A DNA stretch of 64,000 nt from Lutibacter oricola (GTDB lineage Bacteria; Bacteroidota; Bacteroidia; Flavobacteriales; Flavobacteriaceae). The notes beneath the pieces were generated by a model that saw nothing but the letters and a program-made list of their open reading frames with translations, ran no database searches and was not told the DNA's origin. Of the stretch, positions 23,896 through 32,935 are shown piece by piece. The stretch spans positions 372,001 through 436,000 of the forward strand of contig NZ_FNNJ01000001.1 of the NCBI RefSeq assembly GCF_900106565.1, written 5' to 3'. A program made the position numbers and the translations under genes. Every line of letters starts with the position of its first letter. Position 1 is the first letter of the stretch.

Positions 23896-26103
23896 ATGAA
23901 GAAAGCATTTTTTTTAGTACTGTTATTTACATTCAGTTTACTTCAATCGCAAACTAAAAAAGACGTAAAAGTTGGTGTAGTTTTAAGTGGTGGAGGAGCC
24001 AAAGGTTTTGCTCATGTTGCAGTTTTAAAAGAGTTAGAAGCAGCAAATGTTAGAGTAGATTATATTGGTGGTACAAGTATGGGCGCTATTGTTGGTGCTT
24101 TGTATGCTTCAGGATATAGTGCTAACGAGTTAGATTCTATTATTAAGTCGTTAGATTTTATGAAAATAATTTCTAATGATTTACCAAGAAAGTCAAAACC
24201 ATTTTATGAGAAAGAAACTGGCGAAAAATATGCGCTAACATTACCAGTAAAAAAAGGAAAAGTCGGAATTCCTAAGGCTGTTACCGACGGTCAAAATGTA
24301 ATGAATTTATTAACTAGACTAACGCAACATGTTAATAATATTGAAAATTTTGATCAATTACCAATTCCGTTTTTATGTATTGGTACAGATTTAGAAACAG
24401 GAAAACAAAAAGTGTTTAGAAAAGGTTTTTTGCCAGAAGTAGTAAAAGCAAGTGGTTCTTTTCCAACATTATTAGCTCCGGTAGAAATTGATGGAAAATT
24501 GTATTCAGATGGTGGAATTGTAAATAATTTTCCTGTTGATGAAGTGAAAGCAATGGGTGCTGATATAATTATTGGCGTAGATATACAAGATGGGCTTAAA
24601 AAGAAAGAGGAATTAAATTCTGCACCAACAATTATTAATCAAATTGTTGGGTTTCAAATGTACCAATCTATTGAAGAGAAAAGAAAACATGTAGATGTTT
24701 TAATTCGTCCAGATTTAAGTAAATATAATGTAGTTTCTTTTGATGATGCTGATGCAATTATGAAAATTGGTAAAGATGCTACGGTAGCATTTAGAGATAA
24801 GTTTCAAGAAATAAGCAAGCAACAAACAAAAACAAAGAAAATTGATATAGATTTTAATAATGTAAAAGAATTTCATATTAAAAAAATTAATATTGAAGGA
24901 AATGAGAACTATACAAGAGCTTATGTTTTAGGTAACTTGAACCTTAAAAAAAGAGATACAACAAGTTATGGAAGTTTATTATCTAGTATAAATAATTTGT
25001 ACGCTACAGGTAATTTCGAAAGTATTCAGTACAAAATTAATAGTGAAAAAGATGGAGCTACTGTAGATTTTAAAGTGAAAGAAAATAGAGTATCTAACTA
25101 TTTTCAGATAGGAATACATTATGATGATTTGTATAAAACAGGTATTTTAATTAATGGTTTAACAAAGCACTTGTTATTTAAAAATGACATGCTTTCGGCA
25201 GATTTTGTATTAGGAGATAATATTCGTTATAACATTAATTATTTTATAGATAATGGGTTTTATACCAGTTTTGGAATAAAATCGCGTTACAATAGGTTTA
25301 ATGCAAATATTTTATTTGATTCAGAAAATGTAAATAAAATTAACCTAGAATATGAAGATTTTACAACTCAGGTGTATTTACAAACAGTATTTAATAGAAG
25401 GTTTGCAATTGGAGCAGGAGTAGAGCATAAAAGATTAAAGGTGTATACAGAAACTGTTTCAACAGTAGAAAACAATATAGGGTCTGCTGAAGAAGGAAAG
25501 TTTTATTTTGATAAATCAGATTATTTAAATGGAATTGGTTATATAAAGTTTGACTCGTATGATAAGGAATATTTTCAGAAAAAAGGAGCATATTTAGATG
25601 CCGAATTTAGATGGTATTGGGCGTCATCAGATCATAACAATAATTTCGAGCCATTCTCTCAGTTAAAAGGTAAAATTGGTTTTGCGCATACCGTTTTTGA
25701 TAAGCTAACACTTCAATTTAATTCTGAAGCTGGAGTTACTATTGGAAATAACGATAATGTGGTTTTGCAATATGGTGTTGGAGGTTATGAGGCTAATTAT
25801 ATAAATACTTTAATTCCATTTTATGGTTATGAATTAGGAGAACTTAATGACAACTCCTTTTTAAAATCTGCATTTACTTTAAGATATGAGTTTTTGCCTA
25901 AAAACTATTTTTCAGCTACAGCAAATTATGCTAGAGTTGAAGATGATGTATTTGATAAGGGGAGTTTGTTTGATAATACCAAGTCTGGTTATATGGTAGG
26001 ATATGGTTTAGATACCTTTTTGGGGCCTGTTGAAATAAATTATACTTGGTCACCAGATCATAATGAAAATTACTGGTATTTTAACGTTGGGTATTGGTTT
26101 TAA
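23896..26103 (+). CDS. Patatin-like phospholipase with outer-membrane barrel (type Vd-like)
   Basis: A 735-residue exported protein (signal peptide MKKAFFLVLLFTFSLLQSQ). Residues 25-215 are a patatin domain. It has the Gly-rich oxyanion loop (LSGGGAKGFAH), the nucleophile Ser61 in GGTSMGA (GxSxG) and the dyad Asp205 in SDGGIVNNFP. A POTRA-like segment follows at about 315-385 (FHIKKINIEGNENYTRAYVLG). The remainder is rich in alternating aromatic strands ending in YWYFNVGYWF, as in an outer-membrane beta-barrel of the BamA/surface antigen type. The order patatin-POTRA-barrel is that of PlpD-type Vd autotransporters. It probably displays a phospholipase on the cell surface. Confidence 0.9.
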   Translation: MKKAFFLVLLFTFSLLQSQTKKDVKVGVVLSGGGAKGFAHVAVLKELEAANVRVDYIGGTSMGAIVGALYASGYSANELDSIIKSLDFMKIISNDLPRKSKPFYEKETGEKYALTLPVKKGKVGIPKAVTDGQNVMNLLTRLTQHVNNIENFDQLPIPFLCIGTDLETGKQKVFRKGFLPEVVKASGSFPTLLAPVEIDGKLYSDGGIVNNFPVDEVKAMGADIIIGVDIQDGLKKKEELNSAPTIINQIVGFQMYQSIEEKRKHVDVLIRPDLSKYNVVSFDDADAIMKIGKDATVAFRDKFQEISKQQTKTKKIDIDFNNVKEFHIKKINIEGNENYTRAYVLGNLNLKKRDTTSYGSLLSSINNLYATGNFESIQYKINSEKDGATVDFKVKENRVSNYFQIGIHYDDLYKTGILINGLTKHLLFKNDMLSADFVLGDNIRYNINYFIDNGFYTSFGIKSRYNRFNANILFDSENVNKINLEYEDFTTQVYLQTVFNRRFAIGAGVEHKRLKVYTETVSTVENNIGSAEEGKFYFDKSDYLNGIGYIKFDSYDKEYFQKKGAYLDAEFRWYWASSDHNNNFEPFSQLKGKIGFAHTVFDKLTLQFNSEAGVTIGNNDNVVLQYGVGGYEANYINTLIPFYGYELGELNDNSFLKSAFTLRYEFLPKNYFSATANYARVEDDVFDKGSLFDNTKSGYMVGYGLDTFLGPVEINYTWSPDHNENYWYFNVGYWF

Positions 26104-26107
26104 AAAA

Positions 26108-26140
26108 AGCCCTACAACTCTAAGTTGCAGGACTATTTTT
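26108..26140 (+). terminator. Hairpin terminator after the uvrC-patatin unit
   Basis: AGCCCTACAACT (26108-26119) pairs with AGTTGCAGGACT (26123-26134) with two mismatches, followed by ATTTTT. The preceding A run makes it usable for the convergent RNase G gene too. Confidence 0.8.
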
Positions 26141-26156
26141 GATATTGTGAGTGCCT

Positions 26157-27710
26157 TTATTTAATATATTTACCTTCGTTATCTGTAAAATCGAAACGTA
26201 AATATTGGTATGCATCTCTTGGTAAAATTTTAATCCACTTTTTGTATTTCATAAACCATTTTTGTTGAATGGATGGTACTCCCTTTTTTAAATAAGCCGC
26301 AATAAAAGGATGTGTATTTACTGCTATTTTATTATGTTTTTGAGACAAAATAAGTTTATCTAAATCAGCTTCAATTTTTTCTAATAATACAATTGGAGCT
26401 TCAACTTCACCATTTCCACTTGGATTTGGTTCTTTTGTTTTAATAACCAACTCAGGTCTAACACGTTGGCGTGTAATTTGAACTAATCCAAATTTACTTG
26501 GTGGTAATATTTTGTGTTTTGTTTTATCAAATGCCATTTCTGCTCTTAAGTGCTCATACAATTTTTGTCTGTGCTCTGCAGTATGCATATCAATAAAATC
26601 TACTACAATTATTCCACCCATATCTCTTAACTGTAATTGTCTTGCAATTTCAGAGGCAGCTATTAAATTTACTTCAAGCGCTGTATCTGCTTGTGAGGAA
26701 GCCTTATTAGATCGGTTTCCACTATTTACATCAATTACATGTAAAGCTTCGGTATGTTCAATTACTAAATATGCTCCTTTGCTCATAGAAACTGTTTTAC
26801 CAAATGATGTTTTTATTTGGCGCTCAATTCCATATTTTTCAAAAATAGGAACTTTCGCTGTATGCAGTTTTACTATATTTTCCTTTTCAGGAGCTATTTC
26901 TTGTAAATATTCTTTAATTTCTAAAAACAAAGTATCATCATTTGTTACAATACTTGAAAAAGAATCGTTAAATAGGTCTCTAAGAATTGAAGATGCTCTA
27001 TTTAATTCAGTTAATACTTTGGTAGGTGATTTTTGTTGCGACTTTGTGTTTTTTACTTTTTTACACATGGCAACCCAACGATCTAAAGAGTTTTGTAAGT
27101 CTTTATCTAGTTCAGCTACTTTTTTATTTTCAGCAACTGTTCTAATAATAACACCAAAACCTTTAGGTTTAATGCTTTTTACTAATCTTTTTAAACGTTC
27201 TTTTTCATTTGGATCCATTATTTTTTGTGATACTGAAACCCTGTCTGAAAAAGGAACTAAAACTAAATATCTACCTGCTATTGATAATTCGGAGCACATA
27301 CGTGGTCCTTTTGTAGATATTGGTTCTTTTACAATTTGTACTAATGCGTTTTGACCTGTTTTTAGTACATCAACTATACTTCCGTTTTTATTAATATCGT
27401 TTTCTAGTCGAAAGTTTTTTAAAGTGTAATCTTTAATTTTACCTGTGCTAACACCGTTTATAAATTTATTTAAAGATTTTAATTGCGCACCTAAATCGTG
27501 ATAATGTAAAAATCCGTCTTTCTCATAACCAACATTAACAAATGCTGCATTTAATCCGGATAGTACTTTACCAATTTTAGCTAAAAAAATGTCTCCTACA
27601 GAAAACTTATTTCCGTTAGTTTCATTATTTAATGCAATTAATTTACCGTCTTTTAATAAGGCAAAATCAATATCAGAGGAGTTCGATCTTATAATTAATT
27701 CTGTTTTCAC
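26157..27710 (-). CDS. rng: Ribonuclease E/G family protein
   Basis: A 517-residue endoribonuclease of the RNase G type, acting in rRNA maturation and mRNA decay. The N-terminal S1 domain (about 35-120) contains GDIFLAKIGKVLSGLNAAFVN and GYEKDGFLHYHDLG. The catalytic DNase I-like subdomain has HVIDVNSGNRS and GGIIVVDFIDM with the metal-binding Asp residues. It lacks the long C-terminal scaffold of E. coli RNase E, which fits RNase G. In many Bacteroidota it lies directly downstream of an HU gene, as here, with the 30-residue protein gene between them. Confidence 0.93.
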   Translation of the reverse strand: MKTELIIRSNSSDIDFALLKDGKLIALNNETNGNKFSVGDIFLAKIGKVLSGLNAAFVNVGYEKDGFLHYHDLGAQLKSLNKFINGVSTGKIKDYTLKNFRLENDINKNGSIVDVLKTGQNALVQIVKEPISTKGPRMCSELSIAGRYLVLVPFSDRVSVSQKIMDPNEKERLKRLVKSIKPKGFGVIIRTVAENKKVAELDKDLQNSLDRWVAMCKKVKNTKSQQKSPTKVLTELNRASSILRDLFNDSFSSIVTNDDTLFLEIKEYLQEIAPEKENIVKLHTAKVPIFEKYGIERQIKTSFGKTVSMSKGAYLVIEHTEALHVIDVNSGNRSNKASSQADTALEVNLIAASEIARQLQLRDMGGIIVVDFIDMHTAEHRQKLYEHLRAEMAFDKTKHKILPPSKFGLVQITRQRVRPELVIKTKEPNPSGNGEVEAPIVLLEKIEADLDKLILSQKHNKIAVNTHPFIAAYLKKGVPSIQQKWFMKYKKWIKILPRDAYQYLRFDFTDNEGKYIK

Positions 27711-27729
27711 TCTGAATTGGTTTTATGCT

Positions 27730-27758
27730 TATACCATATATTGTATACATATAGTATA
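27730..27758. promoter_or_regulatory. Imperfect inverted repeat upstream of rng
   Basis: TATACCATAT (27730-27739) and ATATAGTATA (27749-27758) are inverted with one mismatch in ten, 20 bases before the RNase G start. It could be an operator or a 5-prime leader hairpin used in autoregulation; AT richness makes chance possible. Confidence 0.3.
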
Positions 27759-27840
27759 AACGATTTATAATATGTTACAGGTTTTTATACCCAACAATAG
27801 TTGTGCTTTACAACTATTTATTTCAATGAACTTTTATTCT

Positions 27841-27873
27841 AAAGAAAAAGTAAGCTTAGCTTACTTTTTCTTT
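27841..27873 (-). terminator. Terminator overlapping the end of the 30-residue gene
   Basis: AAAGAAAAAGTAAGC (27841-27855) and GCTTACTTTTTCTTT (27859-27873) are perfect 15-base complements. The hairpin includes the last Lys codons and the stop of the small gene and gives a T run on the minus strand. Confidence 0.8.
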
Positions 27874-27953
27874 TTGTGTCTGTTAGCTCTCGCTCTCTTT
27901 TTACGTTTGTGTGTTGAGATCTTCGCTCTTTTTCTTTTTTTACCACTTGGCAT
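27861..27953 (-). CDS. 30-residue AURKAIP1/COX24-domain basic protein, ribosomal type
   Basis: Minus-strand ATG at 27953 to TAA at 27861 encodes 30 residues, nearly all Lys, Arg and His: MPSGKKRKRAK, then ISTHKRKKRARANRHKKKK. This is the small basic protein annotated in Bacteroidota as AURKAIP1/COX24-domain, related to mitochondrial mS38 and bacterial bS22, which sit in the small ribosomal subunit. It lies 38 bases downstream of the HU gene on the same strand and ends inside a terminator hairpin. It is too short for most gene callers and is easily missed. Confidence 0.85.
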   Translation of the reverse strand: MPSGKKRKRAKISTHKRKKRARANRHKKKK

Positions 27954-27990
27954 AATTAAAAAGTATTTTTTGGTTAATAATTTTAGTAAC

Positions 27991-28281
27991 TTATTTTACT
28001 GTTACTTTAGTTTTTACACCCTCTACAAACACTTTTGCAGGTTTAAATGCAGGTATGTTATGTGCTGGGATTTTTATTGTTGTATTTTTAGAAATATTTC
28101 TACCAGTTTTTTCAGCTCTAGTTTTAATTATAAAACTTCCAAAACCTCTTAAGTATACATTATCTCCGTTTTCTAATGATCCTTTAACTTCTTCCATGAA
28201 CGCTTCAACAGCTGCTAATACATCAGCTTTTTCAATTCCAGATTTTTCTGAAATGTTCGATACGATTTCTGCTTTCGTCAT
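27991..28281 (-). CDS. HU/IHF family DNA-binding protein
   Basis: A 96-residue nucleoid protein. The N-terminal helices are MTKAEIVSNISEKSGIEKADV, and the conserved strand block is VYLRGFGSFIIKTRAEKTGRNI, followed by the DNA-gripping arm with the tip Pro (TIKIPAHNIPAFKPAK). It works as a dimer that bends DNA. Length and arm are standard for HU. The gene lies upstream of the 30-residue protein and RNase G on the same strand, and is divergent from mutY. Confidence 0.94.
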   Translation of the reverse strand: MTKAEIVSNISEKSGIEKADVLAAVEAFMEEVKGSLENGDNVYLRGFGSFIIKTRAEKTGRNISKNTTIKIPAHNIPAFKPAKVFVEGVKTKVTVK

Positions 28282-28412
28282 TTTTATTATTGTTATATAT
28301 GTTATTATAAAATTAAGACGGCAAATATATAATTAATATTCAAATCCAAAAAGTTAATTCGCTAAAATTTAATCATTTAAAACTTGTATTATTGCATTTT
28401 TATATAATTAAC

Positions 28413-29453
28413 ATGAAAATATCTAATCTGTTAATACAGTGGTACTTATCTAATAAACGAAATTTACCTTGGCGTAAAACTTTAGATCCTTATAAAATTT
28501 GGCTGTCAGAAATCATTTTACAGCAAACCAGAGTGGATCAAGGAACGGCATATTATCACAAATTTACTGAAAATTTTCCAACTGTTTTCGATTTGGCAAA
28601 CGCAACCGAAGAAGAGGTTCTAAAACTATGGCAAGGTTTAGGTTATTATTCTCGTGCGCGTAACCTTCATTTTTCTGCAAAATATATAGTAAATAACTTA
28701 AATGGTGAGTTTCCATCAACCTATTCTGAAATTATAAAACTTAAAGGTGTTGGTGATTATACTGCTTCTGCCATTGCTTCTATATGTTTTAATGAAGCAA
28801 CTGCAGTGGTAGATGGTAATGTGTATAGAGTTTTAGCTAGATATTTTGGAATTAGTACAGCTATAAATTCAACAAAGGGTATAAAAGAATTTAAAAACAT
28901 AGCCCAAGAGCTTATAGTTGCAGAGCAGCCTGGCACGTTTAACCAAGCTATTATGGAATATGGTGCGCGAGTTTGTAAACCACAAAACCCTATTTGTGAT
29001 ACTTGTGAGTTAAATAATAGTTGTGTTGCTTTTGGTAAAAATGAAATTCAGAATTTACCCTTTAAAGAAAAGAAGATAAAGATTAAAAAACGCTACTTTA
29101 ATTATATAGTGTTTAAAATGCCAAATAAAATAACTGTTATTGAAAAACGGATAAGTGGAATTTGGCAAAATATGTATCAATTTCCGTTAATAGAAACTTC
29201 AAAAGAAATTGATATTGAAGAGTTGTTGAGCAATAAAAAGTTTGATGAGTTGTTTCAACAAAAAAAAATAAATGTAAAGCTATTTAATAATGATTTGATT
29301 GTTCATAAGCTATCTCACCAGCATATTTATACAAAATTTTGGGTTGTTGAAGTAGATAATTGTGAGCTAGATACTATAAAATGGAGTGAAATTGGTAAAT
29401 ATCCTGTTCCTAAGTTGGTTGATAATTTTTTAAGCGAATATAAATTCAACTAA
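28413..29453 (+). CDS. mutY: A/G-specific adenine DNA glycosylase
   Basis: A 346-residue base-excision glycosylase that removes adenine opposite 8-oxoguanine. Catalytic Glu is in WLSEIILQQTRVDQG; the helix-hairpin-helix is LKGVGDYTASAIASICF with the Asp in AVVDGNVYRVLAR. The iron-sulfur cluster loop CKPQNPICDTCELNNSC has the C-x6-C-x2-C-x5-C spacing. The C-terminal NUDIX-like domain (from about 230, ERISGIWQNMYQFPL) recognises 8-oxoG. The ATG at 28413 gives MKISNLLIQWY, the usual start; the TTG at 28392 adds seven unlikely residues. It precedes ssb and the gld genes, as in other flavobacteria. Confidence 0.95.
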   Translation: MKISNLLIQWYLSNKRNLPWRKTLDPYKIWLSEIILQQTRVDQGTAYYHKFTENFPTVFDLANATEEEVLKLWQGLGYYSRARNLHFSAKYIVNNLNGEFPSTYSEIIKLKGVGDYTASAIASICFNEATAVVDGNVYRVLARYFGISTAINSTKGIKEFKNIAQELIVAEQPGTFNQAIMEYGARVCKPQNPICDTCELNNSCVAFGKNEIQNLPFKEKKIKIKKRYFNYIVFKMPNKITVIEKRISGIWQNMYQFPLIETSKEIDIEELLSNKKFDELFQQKKINVKLFNNDLIVHKLSHQHIYTKFWVVEVDNCELDTIKWSEIGKYPVPKLVDNFLSEYKFN

Positions 29454-29463
29454 TTTTTTTTGG

Positions 29464-29471
29464 TACATTTG
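29464..29471 (+). promoter_or_regulatory. TAnnTTTG -7 box before ssb
   Basis: TACATTTG lies 19 bases before the ssb ATG. No TTG is found at the normal -33 distance, so strength is uncertain. Confidence 0.5.
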
Positions 29472-29490
29472 ATTTATAAAATGGTTAGTT

Positions 29491-29928
29491 ATGGCAGGTA
29501 CAATAAACAAAGTGATACTTATTGGGCATCTAGGAGATGAGGTTAAAATGCATTATTTCGATGGTGGAAATTGCTTAGGACGTTTTCCTATTGCGACAAA
29601 CGAAACTTATACAAATAGGCAAACAGGAGAAAAAGTAACTACTACTGAGTGGCATAATTTAGTAGTTAGAAATAAACTTGCCGAAATTTGTGAAAAATAC
29701 CTAACTAAAGGAGATAAAATTTATTGCGAAGGCCGTATAAAAACGCGTCAGTGGGAAGGTGAAGACGGAAATAAAAGATATTCTACAGAAATTCATGTAA
29801 ACGACATGACATTTTTAACTACCAAAAAAGAATTGGTAGCTAAACCTGCAGAAACTCCTCCGGCAACACAACCTAAACCAGCAGAGCCAACAAATACAAA
29901 TGGAGGTGATGATGATTTGCCGTTTTAA
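29491..29928 (+). CDS. ssb: Single-stranded DNA-binding protein
   Basis: A 145-residue SSB. The OB fold covers about 1-110 (NKVILIGHLGDEVKMHYFDGG, TTEWHNLVVRNKLAEICEKYL, KIYCEGRIKTRQWEG). A Pro/Ala-rich linker follows, and the protein ends in the acidic tip DDDLPF that docks repair and replication partners. It coats single-stranded DNA as a tetramer. Length is typical. It lies between mutY and gldE in the same direction; the gldE start is 21 bases downstream. Confidence 0.96.
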   Translation: MAGTINKVILIGHLGDEVKMHYFDGGNCLGRFPIATNETYTNRQTGEKVTTTEWHNLVVRNKLAEICEKYLTKGDKIYCEGRIKTRQWEGEDGNKRYSTEIHVNDMTFLTTKKELVAKPAETPPATQPKPAEPTNTNGGDDDLPF

Positions 29929-29949
29929 GTTTAATTAAATAATAATAAA

Positions 29950-31257
29950 TTGGATCCTGAACCCACGATTTTATATTTAAATTTTTTTGCAAGCTTTAAT
30001 ATTTGGTTTTTATTAAGTGTTATTGTTTTGCTTATTTTATTAATGATGTCGGCATTGATTTCTGGGTCTGAAGTCGCTTTTTTTTCGCTTTCACAAACAG
30101 ATATTGACCAAGCTACAGAATCTAAAAAAGGAAAAGATAAAATTGTAGTTGCACTTTTAGAAAATCCGCAAAAACTATTAGCAACTATACTTATAGCTAA
30201 CAATTTTATTAATATTTTAATAGTACTATTATTTGCTTTTATTGGAGAATTTATTTTTGAAGAAACCATATCAATTCCTGTTAAATTTTTGATTGAAGTT
30301 GTTCTAGTAACATTTTTAATTTTACTTTTTGGTGAAGTTTTACCAAAGGTATACGCTACAAGAAATGGATTAAAGTTTGCTTCGATAATGGCAATGCCAA
30401 TAAATGTGCTAAGCACTATATTATCTATAGTAAGTTTGCCGTTAATGAGTTTAACTAATGTTATTGAAAATAAATTAGGTAAAAAACAATCTAATCTTTC
30501 TGTAGAAAAACTTTCTCAAGCTTTAGAGTTAACGTCTGATGAAGCAACTACTAAAGACGAGCAAAAAATTTTAGAAGGAATTGTAAACTTTGGTAATACA
30601 GAAACGGCGCAAATTATGACGCCAAGAATAGATATTTTTGCCTTGTCTAGAGATGAGGATTACGAAAAAGTAATTTCTAAAATTGTAAAAAAAGGATTTT
30701 CTAGAAACCTTGTTTATGGTGAAAATGTGGACGATGTTGTTGGGGTTTTATATGCTAAAGATTTACTGCCGCATTTAAATAAAAAAGTATTTAATTGGCA
30801 AAAACTAATTAGAAATCCATTTTTTGTTCCTGAGAATAAAAAATTAGACGATTTGCTAAAAGAATTTCAAGAGAAAAAAAATCATTTAGCTGTTGTTGTA
30901 GATGAATATGGCGGAACTAGTGGAATTATTACGTTAGAAGATGTTATAGAGGAAATTGTAGGTGATATTAATGATGAATTTGATGATGATGATATTACTT
31001 ACTCTAAATTAGATGAAAACAATTATTTATTTGAAGGTAAAACAAACCTAAAAGATTTTTATAAAATTTTAGAAATTAATGAAGAAAGTTTTAACAATAA
31101 TAAAGGAGAATCGGAAACTATAGCGGGCTTTATTTTAGAAATTTCAGGAAGATTTCCAAAGAAAAATGAGATTATCAATTTCGAAAATTATGCATTTAAA
31201 ATAGAGTCTATGGATAAAAAAAGAATTAAGAAAGTGAAATTTACAATTCATAACTAG
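29950..31257 (+). CDS. gldE: Gliding motility-associated protein GldE
   Basis: A 435-residue membrane protein of the CNNM/CorC family. The N-terminal DUF21 membrane part has three or four segments (about 12-170, with MMSALISGSEVAFFSLSQ). A CBS pair follows at about 205-330 (TAQIMTPRIDIFALSRDED, VDEYGGTSGIITLEDVIEEIVGD), and the C-terminus has a CorC-type domain. Position directly before gldD and after ssb identifies it as GldE, which supports gliding and the type IX secretion system in Flavobacterium, perhaps by acting with GldD. The start is a TTG at 29950. gldD begins directly after the stop. Confidence 0.9.
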   Translation: MDPEPTILYLNFFASFNIWFLLSVIVLLILLMMSALISGSEVAFFSLSQTDIDQATESKKGKDKIVVALLENPQKLLATILIANNFINILIVLLFAFIGEFIFEETISIPVKFLIEVVLVTFLILLFGEVLPKVYATRNGLKFASIMAMPINVLSTILSIVSLPLMSLTNVIENKLGKKQSNLSVEKLSQALELTSDEATTKDEQKILEGIVNFGNTETAQIMTPRIDIFALSRDEDYEKVISKIVKKGFSRNLVYGENVDDVVGVLYAKDLLPHLNKKVFNWQKLIRNPFFVPENKKLDDLLKEFQEKKNHLAVVVDEYGGTSGIITLEDVIEEIVGDINDEFDDDDITYSKLDENNYLFEGKTNLKDFYKILEINEESFNNNKGESETIAGFILEISGRFPKKNEIINFENYAFKIESMDKKRIKKVKFTIHN

Positions 31258-31827
31258 ATGTTAAAAGTTACTAAAATGAAGCATTTACTAATTTTTGCGT
31301 GTATAGGCTTGTTACTTTTTTCTTGTGGAAATGACCCAATTCCAAAGCCTAAGTCGTATTTAAAATTGGAGTACCCTGTTAATTCATATAAAAAAATGGA
31401 TTTGCAAAAGGCTTATAGTTTTGAAGTTTCAAAATATACCCAAGTAAATACACGAGATAATGGTTGGGCAAAAATTGAATATCCAGAACTAAAAGCAACC
31501 ATACATATTACCTATAGACCTGTAGATAATAACTTAAATGAAATTTTAAAAGAGGTTGAAAAACTAACTTTTGAGCATACTATTAAAGCAGATGCTATAA
31601 ATTCTGTACCGTATGAGAATTTCAAAAAAAAGGTTTATGGTAAATTATATAATGTTGAAGGTGATGTTGCTACTAATCTTCAGTTTAGAGTTACAGATAG
31701 TGTAAATCATGTATTATCTGGAGCTTTGTATTTTTATGTAAAGCCAAATTATGATTCTATACTGCCGGCTATAAACTATATAGAAAAAGATATAAAACAT
31801 TTAGTTGAAACACTAGAGTGGAAATAA
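31258..31827 (+). CDS. gldD: Gliding motility lipoprotein GldD
   Basis: A lipoprotein of about 189 residues (lipobox LLFSC, Cys near 22-23). The mature part begins NDPIPKPKSYLKLEYP and contains NGWAKIEYPELKATIHITY, both typical of GldD. In Flavobacterium johnsoniae GldD is required for gliding and for function of the type IX secretion apparatus. The ATG at 31258 abuts the gldE stop; an ATG at 31276 (MKHLLIF) makes a more standard signal peptide and may be the true start. Its stop overlaps the ctaA start by one base, so the three genes form an operon. Confidence 0.9.
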   Translation: MLKVTKMKHLLIFACIGLLLFSCGNDPIPKPKSYLKLEYPVNSYKKMDLQKAYSFEVSKYTQVNTRDNGWAKIEYPELKATIHITYRPVDNNLNEILKEVEKLTFEHTIKADAINSVPYENFKKKVYGKLYNVEGDVATNLQFRVTDSVNHVLSGALYFYVKPNYDSILPAINYIEKDIKHLVETLEWK

Positions 31828-32879
31828 TGAAAAGTAAAAACTATAAATATTCACAACTTGTTAGGTTTTGGCTGTTAACAGGTTTAATAATGTTAATTGG
31901 CCAAGTAATTTTAGGTGGAATTACTCGTTTAACAGGTTCTGGACTTTCTATAACGCGCTGGGATATTATTACAGGTGTTATTCCGCCATTAAATACTGCG
32001 CAATGGCTTGATGCTTTTGAATTGTATAAGCAAACACCGCAGTTTCATAAAATAAATTCAAGTTTTACGCTAGAACAATTTAAGTTTATTTATTTCTGGG
32101 AGTATTTTCATAGGTTATGGGTACGCTCGTTAGGGTTTATATTCTTAATTCCGTTTATATGGTTTTTGTTGAAGAAAAAGATAGACTTCTATTTGGTAAA
32201 GCGATTATTGTTAGTTGTTTTTTTAACCGTTTTAACAGCTTCTGCTGGTTGGATTATGGTGCAGAGTGGATTGGTAAATAGACCTTGGGTAAACGCATAT
32301 AAACTTACAGTACATTTTGTGTTGGCAATTTTTGTTGTTTGGGCAATGGTAAAAACAATTGCCGATGTTTATTGTTTTTCGAGCTTTAGGTTGGTTTCAA
32401 AAAAAATAGTTGGCTTTACATTGTTAGTAACTATAGTTCAAATGGTATTTGCAGGTTTAATGGCAGGTATGAAAGCTGGTTTATATTACCCAACTTGGCC
32501 AACAATGAATGGTGAAATGGTTCCTGAAGTATTAAAAGAGCATGCTAACTATACTTGGGCAAATATGATAAATTATGATAGTTACTTATTTGCGCCAGCT
32601 CTTATTCAATTTACACATAGGTTGCTAGCGTATATTTTAGTGCTATTAACTATTTATATGTTTTTTAAATTTAGAAATAAAGTAGAGGTAGTTTCTAAAA
32701 TGTGGTTGAATTACACAGTGTTTTTAGTACTGCTGCAAACCGTGTTGGGTGTTTTAACAGTTTTAAATGTAAAGGGAGAAATACCTTTGTTTTTGGGAGT
32801 TGCACATCAATTAGTAGGGTTGCTATATTTTATTAGTTTACTATTTTTTTATTACTCAATGCGCGTTTTTAAAGCATAA
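31827..32879 (+). CDS. ctaA: COX15/CtaA family heme A synthase
   Basis: A 350-residue inner-membrane enzyme that oxidises the C8 methyl of heme O to make heme A for cytochrome aa3-type oxidases. Eight hydrophobic segments are seen. Conserved His residues occur in YFHRLWVRSLGF, LTVHFVLAIFVVW, FTHRLLAYILVLL and AHQLVGLLYF, matching the heme-binding His pairs of the two halves. Other family blocks are QVILGGITRLTGSGLSI and GLMAGMKAGLYYPTWP. The ATG at 31827 overlaps the gldD stop and is preferred to the in-frame start at 31818. Confidence 0.94.
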   Translation: MKSKNYKYSQLVRFWLLTGLIMLIGQVILGGITRLTGSGLSITRWDIITGVIPPLNTAQWLDAFELYKQTPQFHKINSSFTLEQFKFIYFWEYFHRLWVRSLGFIFLIPFIWFLLKKKIDFYLVKRLLLVVFLTVLTASAGWIMVQSGLVNRPWVNAYKLTVHFVLAIFVVWAMVKTIADVYCFSSFRLVSKKIVGFTLLVTIVQMVFAGLMAGMKAGLYYPTWPTMNGEMVPEVLKEHANYTWANMINYDSYLFAPALIQFTHRLLAYILVLLTIYMFFKFRNKVEVVSKMWLNYTVFLVLLQTVLGVLTVLNVKGEIPLFLGVAHQLVGLLYFISLLFFYYSMRVFKA

Positions 32880-32880
32880 A

Positions 32881-32910
32881 AAAAGCTTCAATATGAATTG
32901 AAGCTTTTCT
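32881..32910. terminator. Bidirectional terminator between ctaA and the lipoprotein genes
   Basis: AAAAGCTTCAAT (32881-32892) and ATTGAAGCTTTT (32897-32908) are perfect complements with a 4-base loop and T runs on both strands. Confidence 0.9.
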
Positions 32911-32935
32911 AAAATTTTTGAAATAAAAATTAATG

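Noticed and set aside
27772-28336. Plus-strand frames opposite HU and the 30-residue gene
   Set aside because: They are translations of the complement of real genes; the minus strand has clear HU and basic-protein sequences.
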